Numbered from the stretch's first letter, positions 46,299 to 55,161 are shown. The stretch: DNA of 64,000 bases from Candidatus Coatesiibacteriota bacterium (GCA_030602715.1 JAUVZD010000001.1:186001-250000), one strand, 5' to 3'. A program made the numbers and translations. Notes: generated by a model not told the origin, from the letters alone.

Positions 46299-47966
46299 AT
46301 GATACCCACCTGGATAATAGCACCGCTAATAGATGAGATAACTCCTAAGCTCGTTGGGGGCGTAATCAAGAGTATCGCCTCCTCAGCCGGGTGGCAGGCA
46401 AACCTCAATCTCAGCCTCCCAAAGGGAAAAGAAAGTCTGTGTATCTCCCTACACCCTCACCTGTTCAGTTTTTTTCTGACCAGCCCCCAGAGGAGGAGCC
46501 TGAAGGGCGACCAGCGGTTACTGCGTTTTCTGTCCGTGCTGGAGGGCAACACGGTGGAGGGAATTGCCCAGGTGGAGAACGACCGCATAGTCAATATCCG
46601 CTTGAGCGACGGGCTGGAGATGGAGGTCCGCTTATTTGGGCAAAGAAGTGCTATATTACTGTATAAAGGGAATGACCCGCTCTGCTCCTATCCCCACGAT
46701 AATCTCTTCACCAAGCCCAAATCCAGCCCCAGAAAGATACCCTCGCTTGTCGGCATAAACCAGGCGGATGTCGTTGACCGGCTCAAGAGAGCCCCTGAAG
46801 ATGTGGGGCTTGCCAGATATTTACGGGAAAGCTACCGGGAGATGGACCCGGAGCTGGCTAAAGCCCTGCTCTTAGCCTCAGACCTTTCCCCTGATGTCCG
46901 TTCAGCTGACCTTTCGCAGGAATCGGCGAAGGATTTAGCCCTGCTCCTGACCGAGGCGGGCGAAAAGCTCCCTCACCCGACCGAATTCTACATCTGTATG
47001 GACGATGAGCGTTATCCCCGCATCTCGCCCATGCCTTTATACGGCGCTCTGCAGTGCGGTGAGGCTGAGAGTTCCCCGAGCAAAGCCCTCAAAGGGCTCT
47101 ACACCGTTCTGGAAAGCTACTATGCAGAAAAAGGGGAGCTCTCTCAATTTCAAACCAGGCTCTCCCGACATCGTAAAGCTCTCCTGACCCGGCTGGAACG
47201 CTTTAAGGAGGACCTGGCTCGTGCGAAGGATTCTCCTCGCTACCGCAGATACGCCGAGACCATCCTCTTCCACCTGAAGGACATTCCCCGGGGAGTGGAG
47301 CAGGTTGAGCTGGCAGACCCCTACTCCGAGACCGGGGAGGCGCTCTCCATCCCCCTGAATCCCCAGAAAAGCCCCCAAGCCAACGCCAGGGCTTACTTCC
47401 GTCTTGCCAAGCGTCTTAAGAGGGCGCAATCCCAGATTCAAGCCCAGATCAATACCGCCGAGGAAGGGCTATCCCTCATTCCTGAAGAACCGCCCCAGGA
47501 TATTGAAGCCCTGCGAGAGCTGGCGGATTTAGTAGGGCTCGGGAAAGACGAGGTCAAGCCGAAATCAAAGGTAAGGAGGGAAGGGGAGAAGAAGCTCAAA
47601 GGTATCATCAGTTTCCCCATTGAGGACGGGAGCATCATCTATGTGGGAAGTGACGCTCAAGGAAACGACAGGCTGACCTTCCGGGTGGCTCGGGGCGATG
47701 ATTTGTGGTTCCATGTGCGGGACGGTCGGGGAAGCCATGTGGTGCTCCACCCGGCGAAAAAGGGTCAGGAGCCAAGCCAGAGAAGCATACCGATCGCCGC
47801 AGGACTTGCTGCCTACTTCAGCAAACTGCGAAGCGACGATAAGGTGGAGGTTATTTACACAAAGGTTAAGTATGTAAGAAGGACTAAAACTTTGGGCTTG
47901 GTCACCCATTCGCAGGAGAGGTCAATGTTGGTAAGACCATTGAGCCCGAAAAACTTGGGGGGATAG
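46299..47966 (+). CDS. rqcH: RqcH-type NFACT protein (ribosome quality control)
   Basis: I start at the ATG at 46299 (555 residues), which gives an NFACT-N domain beginning MIPTWIIAPLIDEITPKLVGG, in line with the family; earlier starts lie upstream of the promoter. The Asp-Arg pair needed for tRNA binding in Bacillus RqcH (D97/R98) is present as Asp95-Arg96 (VENDRIVNIRL). A helical coiled-coil middle (about 300-435) and the C-terminal NFACT-R domain (DDLWFHVRDGRGSHVVLHP; YFSKLRSDDKVEVIYTKVKYV) complete the protein. It probably adds alanine tails to stalled nascent chains on 50S subunits. Older annotations call the family fibronectin-binding protein A. Confidence 0.92.
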   Translation: MIPTWIIAPLIDEITPKLVGGVIKSIASSAGWQANLNLSLPKGKESLCISLHPHLFSFFLTSPQRRSLKGDQRLLRFLSVLEGNTVEGIAQVENDRIVNIRLSDGLEMEVRLFGQRSAILLYKGNDPLCSYPHDNLFTKPKSSPRKIPSLVGINQADVVDRLKRAPEDVGLARYLRESYREMDPELAKALLLASDLSPDVRSADLSQESAKDLALLLTEAGEKLPHPTEFYICMDDERYPRISPMPLYGALQCGEAESSPSKALKGLYTVLESYYAEKGELSQFQTRLSRHRKALLTRLERFKEDLARAKDSPRYRRYAETILFHLKDIPRGVEQVELADPYSETGEALSIPLNPQKSPQANARAYFRLAKRLKRAQSQIQAQINTAEEGLSLIPEEPPQDIEALRELADLVGLGKDEVKPKSKVRREGEKKLKGIISFPIEDGSIIYVGSDAQGNDRLTFRVARGDDLWFHVRDGRGSHVVLHPAKKGQEPSQRSIPIAAGLAAYFSKLRSDDKVEVIYTKVKYVRRTKTLGLVTHSQERSMLVRPLSPKNLGG

Positions 47967-47986
47967 GCTACAACTGTTTTCTTCTA

Positions 47987-48015
47987 TTGACAAAATCAAC
48001 GACACCGTGTATATT
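47987..48015 (+). promoter_or_regulatory. Promoter of the 48083 lipoprotein gene
   Basis: TTGACA and TATATT are separated by 17 bp. The predicted leader of about 60 nt ends with AGGGAGAGAG before the ATG. Confidence 0.75.
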
Positions 48016-48082
48016 TATTTCCAGAATATTCTGCCTTGCGAACTAACTTACACATCACCCAACCCCTAAAAGGGAGAGAGTT

Positions 48083-48673
48083 ATGAAGATAATCACCACT
48101 ATCTTGGCTCTTTTGGCTATCGGTTTATTTTCACTTTCATGCGATGGAGAAGGCGAAGGAACATTCTCCTACCCTCATCCCGAAGGGGCGGAATGGACCT
48201 TTAGTCAATATATGCTCGGCACCGGAACATTAAGATATGAAGAGTCAAATCGCTGGATACTGAACGGCACTTACAACCATCCTACGGCAGGTACCGTCCA
48301 GATATTTGAGTCATATAGCTACAACTTTGACACCCAACAGTGGGAATACATTTCTTCCGATTATATGCTGGTCACCAGCGAAGAGGTCCGGTTCTATGAA
48401 GACGATTCGGATGACTACGACTTATTTCTTGATTTCCCACTTGAGGTAGGTAAAGAGTGGACGGTTTCAGAGGAAACTGCTAAGGTCATAGCTCAACAGG
48501 ATGTCTCCATCCCCGCCGGCATATTCAACAACTGCTATAAAATACAGTATTCTGACAATGGAGAACCGTATCTCAATATCTGGCTACCCAGCGGTGTTGG
48601 TGGTGTGGGTGTGCAGATGGAGTACATAGGGTTTAGGACTTTGAAACTGTCCTCTTACAACCTTCCCTCTTAG
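48083..48673 (+). CDS. Lipoprotein of unknown function
   Basis: The 196-residue product has a signal peptide with lipobox (IGLFSLSC) and a small acidic spacer. A beta-rich domain follows (FSYPHPEGAEWTFSQYMLGT, RFYEDDSDDYDLFLDFPLEV, KIQYSDNGEPYLNIWLPSGV). The pattern, a short header, 'WTF/WTV' strands and a final 'GVGGVGVQMEYIG' strand, resembles small FCB lipoproteins whose role is unknown. It is a single-gene unit with its own promoter and terminator. The coding sequence looks somewhat A/T-richer than its neighbours. Confidence 0.75.
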   Translation: MKIITTILALLAIGLFSLSCDGEGEGTFSYPHPEGAEWTFSQYMLGTGTLRYEESNRWILNGTYNHPTAGTVQIFESYSYNFDTQQWEYISSDYMLVTSEEVRFYEDDSDDYDLFLDFPLEVGKEWTVSEETAKVIAQQDVSIPAGIFNNCYKIQYSDNGEPYLNIWLPSGVGGVGVQMEYIGFRTLKLSSYNLPS

Positions 48674-48691
48674 GCGAGAAAAAGCAACTAA

Positions 48692-48727
48692 ACAAGGAGG
48701 CTCCCCAGAGCCTCCTTGTGCTATTTT
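48692..48727. terminator. Bidirectional intrinsic terminator
   Basis: ACAAGGAGGCTC and GAGCCTCCTTGT (48692-48719) form a long stem, with CTATTTTT following on the plus strand. On the minus strand TTAGTTGCTTTTT follows, so it can also end the argS operon. Confidence 0.85.
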
Positions 48728-48777
48728 TAGACCGAAAAAAAGCAGTATGCGCTAAGCCAGGTTAATTACTCCAGCCT

Positions 48778-50430
48778 TTACATACTCTCCGGCGCGCTTA
48801 TCCCCAAAATCTCCAGCCCATTGTATATAACCTGCCTGATGGCGTCCACCAGGTTCAGCCTCCCCTGCACCGCCTCAACAGTATCCGCCTGCAAGACCCG
48901 ATAGTCGGTGTAATATTTGTGGAACATGCCGGCAAGGGAATGGAGATAGGCACAGAGCACCTGGGGCTGGCGACCAAGAACCACAAGCAGTAGCTCCTTG
49001 GGATATATCAACAATCGCTTGGTGAGAGCTACCTCGTCATCATTAAATGTATAACCTATTTTAGCCCCATAATCAGGGGCGAGTTTTTGTGCCTTTGCCT
49101 CGCGGATGATACTGCATACACGAGCGTGAGCATACTGGATATAATAGACCGGATTCTCCATGGAGGTCTTCTTGGCAAGCTCAAAGTCAAAGTTCAGGTG
49201 GCTGGACAGTCCCCGCTCTAAAAAGAAATACTTAGCCACATCCACCCCCACCTCTTCTACAAGCTCATCCAGGGTGATAAATTCCCCCACTCGCTTGCCC
49301 ATCTTCACCCGCTCGCCGGCTCGGACGATGTTCACCTGCTGGGCTATTAATATCTCCAGCCACTCAGGTCCGTAGCCCAGAGCCTGCATACCCGCCTGCA
49401 TGCGAGCGGAATGAGCGTGGTGGTCGGGACCCAGTATATCTATGACGGTTTTAAAGCGCTGTTCGTGTTTATAAACATGGTAAGCAAGATCGGCGAGATA
49501 ATAGGTCTCGCTCCCGTCGCTTCTATACAGCACCCTATCGTCTTCTTCCGCCAAATGGGGAGAAGTAAACCAAACCGCACCGCCCTTCTTGCCTATGTAT
49601 CCCTCCTTCTCTAAAACCTCCATAACCTTCTTTATATAGCCTGTTCCCTCAAGGGACGATTGGTAGAACCAGTTATCGTAAGTAACACCGTAGCGTTCCA
49701 AGGAAGTTCTCTGTCCTGCTACTATTCTCTCCATCGCCTCCCGTCCCAGTTCCTCTGGTTTCTCCCCCTCAAGCTCCCTTGCCAGCTCAAAGATGTAGTC
49801 TCCTCTGTAGCCGTCCTGCGGGGGAGGGGTCTCCTCCCCGGACAAGGTCTTCTTAGCCGCCCAGACCGATTGACCGAGAAGCTCCACCTGCCGACCCTCG
49901 TCGTTCACATAGTATTCCTTGGTAACCTCATAACCCAGAGCGGAGAATGCCCGATATAAAGCATCCCCCACCGCAGCCGCTCGGGCGTTTACCACATTGA
50001 GTGGACCGGTGGGGTTGGCGCTCACAAACTCCATCTGCACCTTACCGCTAAACAGCTTATCCTTTCCGTAGTCTTTACCCCTCTTCCCTACCTCCTTGAT
50101 AACCTCCCACCAGAATTCCTGGGTAAAATTAAGGTGGATATACCCCTGCTTGCCCTTAAATAACCATATTTTCTTTAGATATTCCCATTTCGCCTCTTTC
50201 ATCAATTTTTTCTTCAAATCATTCAAAATAATCTCTTCTGTAACCCGTCCATTGTCATATTCTCTCGCAATTGGCGTTAAAAAATTGGTTGATAGGTCAC
50301 CCGCTTGTGCACCCGGTGGTATGTTTAGGGTCGCACCCAGAATTTTAACCTTATCATCATCGCTCCATTCAAAATCATCTTCGGTCAATTCAGTAATCTC
50401 TATAAGATGTTTCCTAAGTTCTTGCTCCAT
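48778..50430 (-). CDS. argS: Arginyl-tRNA synthetase
   Basis: With the ATG at 50430 the product has 550 residues. The N-terminal additional domain includes ILGATLNIPPGAQAGDLSTN. The catalytic class I core has FVSANPTGPL followed by NVVNAR at the HIGH position, YYVNDEGRQ and DILGPDHHAHSARMQAG. The KMSKS-like loop is VKMGKRVGEFITL. The C-terminal anticodon-binding domain has MENPVYYIQYAHARVCSII. Domain order and length are normal. It overlaps the end of rsfS by 17 bp and is the last gene of its operon. The altered HIGH motif is described as a finding. Confidence 0.95.
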   Translation of the reverse strand: MEQELRKHLIEITELTEDDFEWSDDDKVKILGATLNIPPGAQAGDLSTNFLTPIAREYDNGRVTEEIILNDLKKKLMKEAKWEYLKKIWLFKGKQGYIHLNFTQEFWWEVIKEVGKRGKDYGKDKLFSGKVQMEFVSANPTGPLNVVNARAAAVGDALYRAFSALGYEVTKEYYVNDEGRQVELLGQSVWAAKKTLSGEETPPPQDGYRGDYIFELARELEGEKPEELGREAMERIVAGQRTSLERYGVTYDNWFYQSSLEGTGYIKKVMEVLEKEGYIGKKGGAVWFTSPHLAEEDDRVLYRSDGSETYYLADLAYHVYKHEQRFKTVIDILGPDHHAHSARMQAGMQALGYGPEWLEILIAQQVNIVRAGERVKMGKRVGEFITLDELVEEVGVDVAKYFFLERGLSSHLNFDFELAKKTSMENPVYYIQYAHARVCSIIREAKAQKLAPDYGAKIGYTFNDDEVALTKRLLIYPKELLLVVLGRQPQVLCAYLHSLAGMFHKYYTDYRVLQADTVEAVQGRLNLVDAIRQVIYNGLEILGISAPESM

Positions 50431-50776
50431 CCTCAGAATAATGGATAAACTTGGCATCACCCCAGAGCCTCTCTATCTGGTAAAAATTCCTGCACTTCTC
50501 ATCAAAGATATGGACTATCACCGCCCCATAATCCAAAAGCACCCAGCTAGCCTCACCGTAACCCTCATTATGTCGCATAAGGATCTTCTTTTCCTTAAGA
50601 TGTTTCACTATTCCATCGGCAAGTGCACGCATGTGGCTTTTTGATGTGCCGGTGACTATCACAAAATAATCCAGGGTAGTGGAAACATCGCTCAGGTCCA
50701 TAACCACAATATCTTCGCCCTTCTTGTCCTTACATACTTCCGCAATCTCCAAGCTTAATTCCCTGTCCTCTATCAA
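50414..50776 (-). CDS. rsfS: Ribosomal silencing factor RsfS
   Basis: I start at the TTG (50776), which follows AAAGGAG by five nt and lies 1 nt after the yqeK stop; the product has 120 residues. RsfS/YbeB motifs are clear: DIVVMDLSDVSTTLDYFVIV, TGTSKSHMRALADGIVKHLK, HNEGYGEASWVLLDYGAVIVHIF (split by a turn) and RNFYQIERLWGDA. It binds uL14 of the 50S subunit and blocks subunit joining in starvation. The order nadD-yqeK-rsfS is widely conserved. Confidence 0.95.
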   Translation of the reverse strand: MIEDRELSLEIAEVCKDKKGEDIVVMDLSDVSTTLDYFVIVTGTSKSHMRALADGIVKHLKEKKILMRHNEGYGEASWVLLDYGAVIVHIFDEKCRNFYQIERLWGDAKFIHYSEDGART

Positions 50777-50777
50777 A

Positions 50778-51356
50778 TCATCTCCTTTCCAGGAGCATCC
50801 TCCGGGCATCCCTCTGTCGGGGATGGGGCTCTGTCCCCTCCTTTTGAAGATACCCTTCCTTTAAGATCAACACCTCTATTAGTATATCAAATATATCCTC
50901 CTTTTGAAATATTTTCCTAAATATCTCCTTAATTTTATCCTCCCGACTGGGTTCAGTAACATCCGCTACTATCAATATCGCCCCCAACCGGTCCACATCA
51001 AGCCAACAGGTGGTGTGGTATCTTATCGCTTCAAGTATTTGACTATCGCCAACCCGGTATAGTTTCCCAGCCAGGTGGGCGGACACCGCCCCATGAAGGA
51101 GTCCACTGCCCACGGAGAGTTCTCTCTCGTCCACATCCAGACCGTAGTCCAGCGCATATCGGCGAGAGGTTTCATCATCCCAATCACGGGAGAGGTCGTG
51201 GAACAGCCCGGCCAGGTATGCGCTCTTCCCATCCTCTCCAAAACGCTCCGCTAGAAGCTCCGCCTGCCGGGCGCATCCCTTCAGGTGGGCGATTCTTTGC
51301 TCGCTTATGGGCATTACCTGCTCTGGAATCGGCTCAAGCTGTGCGGTAAAGACCAT
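50778..51356 (-). CDS. yqeK: YqeK family HD-domain hydrolase
   Basis: Depending on the start (ATG 51356 or 51314) the product has 192 or 178 residues; the longest frame overlaps nadD by 86 bp and is unlikely. The HD-domain residues are present: RIAHLKGCARQAELLAERFG, AYLAGLFHDLSRDWDDETS (the His-Asp pair), LLHGAVSAHLAG and AIRYHTTCWLDV. Bacterial YqeK proteins hydrolyse symmetric diadenosine tetraphosphate. Position between nadD and rsfS supports the call. Confidence 0.92.
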   Translation of the reverse strand: MVFTAQLEPIPEQVMPISEQRIAHLKGCARQAELLAERFGEDGKSAYLAGLFHDLSRDWDDETSRRYALDYGLDVDERELSVGSGLLHGAVSAHLAGKLYRVGDSQILEAIRYHTTCWLDVDRLGAILIVADVTEPSREDKIKEIFRKIFQKEDIFDILIEVLILKEGYLQKEGTEPHPRQRDARRMLLERR

Positions 51357-51936
51357 TTTGGGTGATATACTCCTCCACCACGGAGGGGACAAGATAGCGG
51401 ATACTCTCCCCCCGGGCAAGCTTCTGCCGAATGGAGGTTGAGGATATCTCCATCCTGGGTATGGGTGCAGAGAGGATTCGCTCCTTTATTTCAGCCTCAA
51501 CTTCCCCTGCGGGGTGTCCGAAGCGCGCCACCACCACCAGGACCAACTCCTCAAGTAGCTGAGGATAGTTATTCCAGGTGGGAATCTCGTTTAAGGTATC
51601 CGCCCCAACGATGAAAGGGATGGGATGTTTGGAGTTAAACATCCCCTTCAGCTCCTGGATGGTATCGTAGGTGTAGGAGGGCAGAGGAGCACGGGCTAAC
51701 TCTATATCCAATACCTGAAATTGGGGATTGTCTCCGGTGGCTGAGCGGACCATCTGCAGGCGATGTTCTGCGCTTGCAGTTACCTCGTCTTTGTGTGGGG
51801 GGTTTGCTGAAGGAATGAAAAAACACCTCTCCAAGTGGAGGTGTTGGATTACCCCTTGAGCAATTATAAGATGAGCGATATGGATGGGGTCAAATGTTCC
51901 CCCTAGCACCGCAAAGTTGGCGAATCTTTCTATCAT
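51334..51936 (-). CDS. nadD: Nicotinate-nucleotide adenylyltransferase
   Basis: The 200-residue enzyme adenylates nicotinate mononucleotide in NAD synthesis. It has the nucleotidyltransferase motif GGTFDPIHIAHL (12-23), FIPSANPPHK, EHRLQMVRSA, FIVGADTLNEIPTWNNYPQL and the C-terminal ISSTSIRQKLARGESIRYLV. Length and motifs are standard. It lies 7 bp after bamD. Confidence 0.96.
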   Translation of the reverse strand: MIERFANFAVLGGTFDPIHIAHLIIAQGVIQHLHLERCFFIPSANPPHKDEVTASAEHRLQMVRSATGDNPQFQVLDIELARAPLPSYTYDTIQELKGMFNSKHPIPFIVGADTLNEIPTWNNYPQLLEELVLVVVARFGHPAGEVEAEIKERILSAPIPRMEISSTSIRQKLARGESIRYLVPSVVEEYITQNGLYRTA

Positions 51937-51943
51937 TTATCCT

Positions 51944-52714
51944 TCATAGGTTTTCGGAGATCTCCAAAAGACGCTTCTTAGCCTCCCCTATCCGCTCCCC
52001 ATAAGGATATGAACTGACATATTGGTTGTAATACTCAAGCGCTCCTTCCAGGTCACCGTCTTTCTGATTGCATTCTCCCAGGTAGAATATTGAATCATCC
52101 ACATATTCGGTCTCGCTGTAAGTCTCCACAATATCCCCAAAATAGATCCCTGCCGCCCTATATTCCTTATTGCGAAGGTAGAACTTGGCGATATAAAATT
52201 CCTTCTTTGCCAGTATGGTGTGGGCTTCCAGAAGCCCCTCTTTGGCTTCGTCCAATCGGTTGCTCAACGGAAAGTCCAGGATGACCGTCTCAAAATTGTC
52301 TATTGCCACCTCAACCAACATCAGGTCTCGCTGTAAGTCCGGCGCCTCATTCAGATAACACCAACCGATAAAGTAATAAGCATCATCCACATATTCACTG
52401 TTTGGATAACGGTCTATGACCATCTCAAACTCCAGGAGGGACAACTCATACTTATTCTGGTCAAAGTAGCTCTTTGCCAAAAGATACTGACCCTCGGAAG
52501 CCTCCTCAGTTCCGGGATAGAAGCTGACCAGATGATAAAAATACTGCCTGGCTTTCTTGTATTTGCCCTCATCAAGATACTTCTTACCCATCTCCAGTAT
52601 CTTTAGAGAGCCCAGGTTAGTATCTATCATCGGCCTCGGTCCACACCCAAGGGAGAAGACCAGAAGCGAGCTTAAAAGCAGGATAGGGATTATCTTCACT
52701 TTGCCTGCAATCAA
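51944..52714 (-). CDS. bamD: Outer-membrane assembly lipoprotein BamD
   Basis: The 256-residue protein has a signal peptide with lipobox (LLVFSLGCGP) and about five TPRs in the YfiO/BamD pattern: YLDEGKYKKARQYFYHLVSF, YPGTEEASEGQYLLAKSYF, YPNSEYVDDAYYFIGWCYL, FPLSNRLDEAKEGLLEAH and YSETEYVDDSIFYLGECN. In the BAM complex BamD helps fold outer-membrane barrels, which in this window would include the SprA, PorV and TonB-receptor homologues. It lies 2 bp after the preceding lipoprotein gene. Confidence 0.93.
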   Translation of the reverse strand: MIAGKVKIIPILLLSSLLVFSLGCGPRPMIDTNLGSLKILEMGKKYLDEGKYKKARQYFYHLVSFYPGTEEASEGQYLLAKSYFDQNKYELSLLEFEMVIDRYPNSEYVDDAYYFIGWCYLNEAPDLQRDLMLVEVAIDNFETVILDFPLSNRLDEAKEGLLEAHTILAKKEFYIAKFYLRNKEYRAAGIYFGDIVETYSETEYVDDSIFYLGECNQKDGDLEGALEYYNQYVSSYPYGERIGEAKKRLLEISENL

Positions 52715-52716
52715 TT

Positions 52717-53535
52717 TTACTCCGAACGGGCGGATACTGCGAAGAGGTAGATAAGCCCACCGGTTATGGCGGTTACCAGAAGGGGTTCAATGAATGGATT
52801 GGTGCCCCCCTCTTCCTTGGTGGCGGTAATCTGCTCGTAACGGCTGTCTATCAACGCTTCCACATACTTTTTGGGCACCTGGTCTTTTGCCACCCCCCGG
52901 ATTTCTCCAGCCCACACCACCTCGCCCAAATCCATATCCTCAATGCGAACATGAATGATGCTGGTAGCCTTGCGGTTCATCATCTTGCTGGGCGCCTTTT
53001 CATATTCCACCATGCAGGTCAACAGGCGATATTTCAGATTGTATGTTCCCTCTGCAAACCCGGCAAATTCGGAGACTTCCTCCTCCTCGGTTGAAACCTC
53101 TACCTCGGAAGTGGGGAAATTTCCCGGCTCCATCTCGGTTGAGATTTCCTCCCCAATAGTGGGATTATTACCAAACTTTTCCTCTTCCTTTTTCTCCTCT
53201 TCAAAGGGTTTTTCCTCCCCACCGCCGCTAAAGCCGACCCCAGCCATTCCCCTCTCCGCAAACACCTGGGCAAATACATCCTCCAGGCGGTCAAATACCA
53301 GTGTGCTATCATATTCGGAGGTATCCTCCAGGTTTTCAAAGGTGGAGATGACCACGCCCTTAACGCCGGCCATATCCGCCAGCTTCTTCACCGCCGATTC
53401 CATTGATTTAACCATCAGTTCCCCATCGGTGTAGTATTCCCCGGGTAGCGCCTTAATTAAATCGGGTCCGCAACTCAGGAAAAGAAGGGAGGTGATGGCA
53501 AGAATTACGGTTGGTCTCAGCATCTGCCGAATCAT
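52717..53535 (-). CDS. Lipoprotein, possibly FlgO/CsgG/LpoB-like
   Basis: A 272-residue protein with a lipobox (LLFLSCGP). Residues 45-95 (KKLADMAGVKGVVISTFENL; LVFDRLEDVFAQVFAERG) and 160-215 (YRLLTCMVEYEKAPSKMMNR; IIHVRIEDMDLGEVVWAGEI) have the strand-helix pattern of CsgG/FlgO/LpoB-type periplasmic lipoproteins. An acidic, low-complexity linker of about 60 residues separates them. A hydrophobic segment near the C-terminus (FIEPLLVTAITGGLIYLFAV) looks like a membrane helix, which is unusual for a lipid-anchored protein. The family assignment is tentative. It lies between the GWxTD gene and bamD. Confidence 0.6.
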   Translation of the reverse strand: MIRQMLRPTVILAITSLLFLSCGPDLIKALPGEYYTDGELMVKSMESAVKKLADMAGVKGVVISTFENLEDTSEYDSTLVFDRLEDVFAQVFAERGMAGVGFSGGGEEKPFEEEKKEEEKFGNNPTIGEEISTEMEPGNFPTSEVEVSTEEEEVSEFAGFAEGTYNLKYRLLTCMVEYEKAPSKMMNRKATSIIHVRIEDMDLGEVVWAGEIRGVAKDQVPKKYVEALIDSRYEQITATKEEGGTNPFIEPLLVTAITGGLIYLFAVSARSE

Positions 53536-53553
53536 TCTTTCCTCCTATAGTCC

Positions 53554-54981
53554 TTATTGGGTGAGCAGTTTTCCGTATCCCGGTTCGGTGGATGTGAATA
53601 TAGTGTATTCACCATCCCCGTCAAAGTCAACGAATACAAATGTCGCCGAAGTCCTATACTGACCGCCGGTATCATAAAACCAGGCTTCGGTGGGCTCGGT
53701 TTCAAAAGTTGAAGCGTCTATCGTCGGCATTGAAGGGATACCCATCGGCTCCATTATCCTTTCATCGGGAGAACCATATTTCAAATATACCCGACCCATA
53801 TCCGTGACATAACCTCTCTTGTTCTTTGTGGAGAAATGATCAATTACATAGTCAAATCGCCGGTTAAACTCTTCCTCAAGTTCGTTTTCCTCGGTTTTGG
53901 GAGTGGGGTCGCGCATCTTCCAAAACTGATACACGAAATAGGGCTTAAAATCCAGGTCCAATTGGTCATACCTCTCCAGTTCCTCATCGCTTGCCAGAAG
54001 CGAAATTCTCTCCCGCATATCCAATGCTTTCTTTTCAGTATAGGGCTTCAGGGTCTCACCCCCGGTAATCATAGCCAAAAGTGCAGTATCCTTATCCTCG
54101 TAGATTAGAATTCGCCTGCTTGCCCTAACCTCACTGCCAGTTACGGGGTCCTTTACCTCAACGATAAAGTCATAGGGACCGCTCTCCCCCTCTTCAAACC
54201 GAATACTGTCCACCAGCAATGTGTTCTGTGAAGAGTAGGGAGAGGAGAAGGATATCTCCTCCACCACTTCCCCACTGGGACGAGCCAATATATACTTTAC
54301 CACCATTTCTCCGCCAGCCTCTCCGCTCAAACCATACACTTCTAGATAATAATACACCTCCAGGGGCTTCAGATAGATGCCGTCTGGATTCGGGATAACC
54401 TCCATATTGTTTTTGAAAAACGGGCTCTCTTCATTTTCTGACTGGATAATGTTGCTTGCCAGTTGAATATCACTTATCCCCAACTCATCCGGGGAGTATT
54501 CCGAAGCGAGTAGTTCTATCTGTAGTAAACCCAGTCCCTTTGTGTTCAAGTCGGTCAATCCCACTTCCAAGGTATAGCTTCCCCGAGGAATCTCTATAGT
54601 TAACTGTTCCAGGTTCAACTTATTAGACAGAGTTTCCTCCTGAGTATTCACAGCATTAAAGGTCTCCTGATAATGTTCTATGGTGGGGAGTATCCCCTCC
54701 GAATCCACAAGCCTCACTCCCAGCAAATAATGCGCCTGGAGACCGTCTTCGCTCTGGAGAAAATACAACTGGTTCAAGGGCACTCCAAAGTAACACTCCA
54801 TATAGTATCTATTGACCTCATCGGGCACCCGAAATAAGGCGTAGTCAAAAAAGAAGCCCATCTCCTCCCGACCATCTCCCGCTGATTCCTCACCCACACT
54901 TATTACCTGTGCAAAGATGGGGATGCAAAGCAAAAGCCCCAGGGCTACGATGGTCACCAAAGCTATCCCCTTACTTCTCAC
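53554..54981 (-). CDS. Exported GWxTD-domain protein
   Basis: The 475-residue protein has a signal peptide (IALVTIVALGLLLCIPIFA). A beta-sandwich region of about 270 residues follows. The C-terminal GWxTD domain is FVYQFWKMRDPTPKTEENEL, then NKRGYVTDMGRVYLKYGSPDE, where Gly-Tyr replaces the usual Gly-Trp. PTEAWFYDTGG and VFVDFDGDGEY come after. GWxTD proteins are common in FCB and Acidobacteria-like genomes; their function is not known. It is the first gene of an operon with bamD and nadD, which suggests an envelope role. Confidence 0.87.
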   Translation of the reverse strand: MRSKGIALVTIVALGLLLCIPIFAQVISVGEESAGDGREEMGFFFDYALFRVPDEVNRYYMECYFGVPLNQLYFLQSEDGLQAHYLLGVRLVDSEGILPTIEHYQETFNAVNTQEETLSNKLNLEQLTIEIPRGSYTLEVGLTDLNTKGLGLLQIELLASEYSPDELGISDIQLASNIIQSENEESPFFKNNMEVIPNPDGIYLKPLEVYYYLEVYGLSGEAGGEMVVKYILARPSGEVVEEISFSSPYSSQNTLLVDSIRFEEGESGPYDFIVEVKDPVTGSEVRASRRILIYEDKDTALLAMITGGETLKPYTEKKALDMRERISLLASDEELERYDQLDLDFKPYFVYQFWKMRDPTPKTEENELEEEFNRRFDYVIDHFSTKNKRGYVTDMGRVYLKYGSPDERIMEPMGIPSMPTIDASTFETEPTEAWFYDTGGQYRTSATFVFVDFDGDGEYTIFTSTEPGYGKLLTQ

Positions 54982-55101
54982 AACTGTCTCCTTCTCCTGA
55001 AAGGTTCAGTGGCTCAAAGGGCGAAAATATTTTAACATAATTATCGGAGAAATGTTACCTTACTTTCATATTTTTTATACCCTCATTCTGAAAAAGCACA
55101 G

Positions 55102-55142
55102 AAAAATTTAAAATTTAGGGGTGAGCCACTGGGACTCACCCC
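55102..55142 (-). terminator. Intrinsic terminator after the PorV-like gene
   Basis: On the minus strand GGGGTGAG and CTCACCCC (55118-55125, 55135-55142) form an 8-bp stem with a 9-nt loop, followed by an A/T stretch with TTTT and TTTTT runs. The remaining gap to 54981 is A/T-rich and presumably holds the promoter of the GWxTD operon, which I cannot place with confidence. Confidence 0.7.
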
Positions 55143-55161
55143 CAATAGTTATTTCTGCTTC

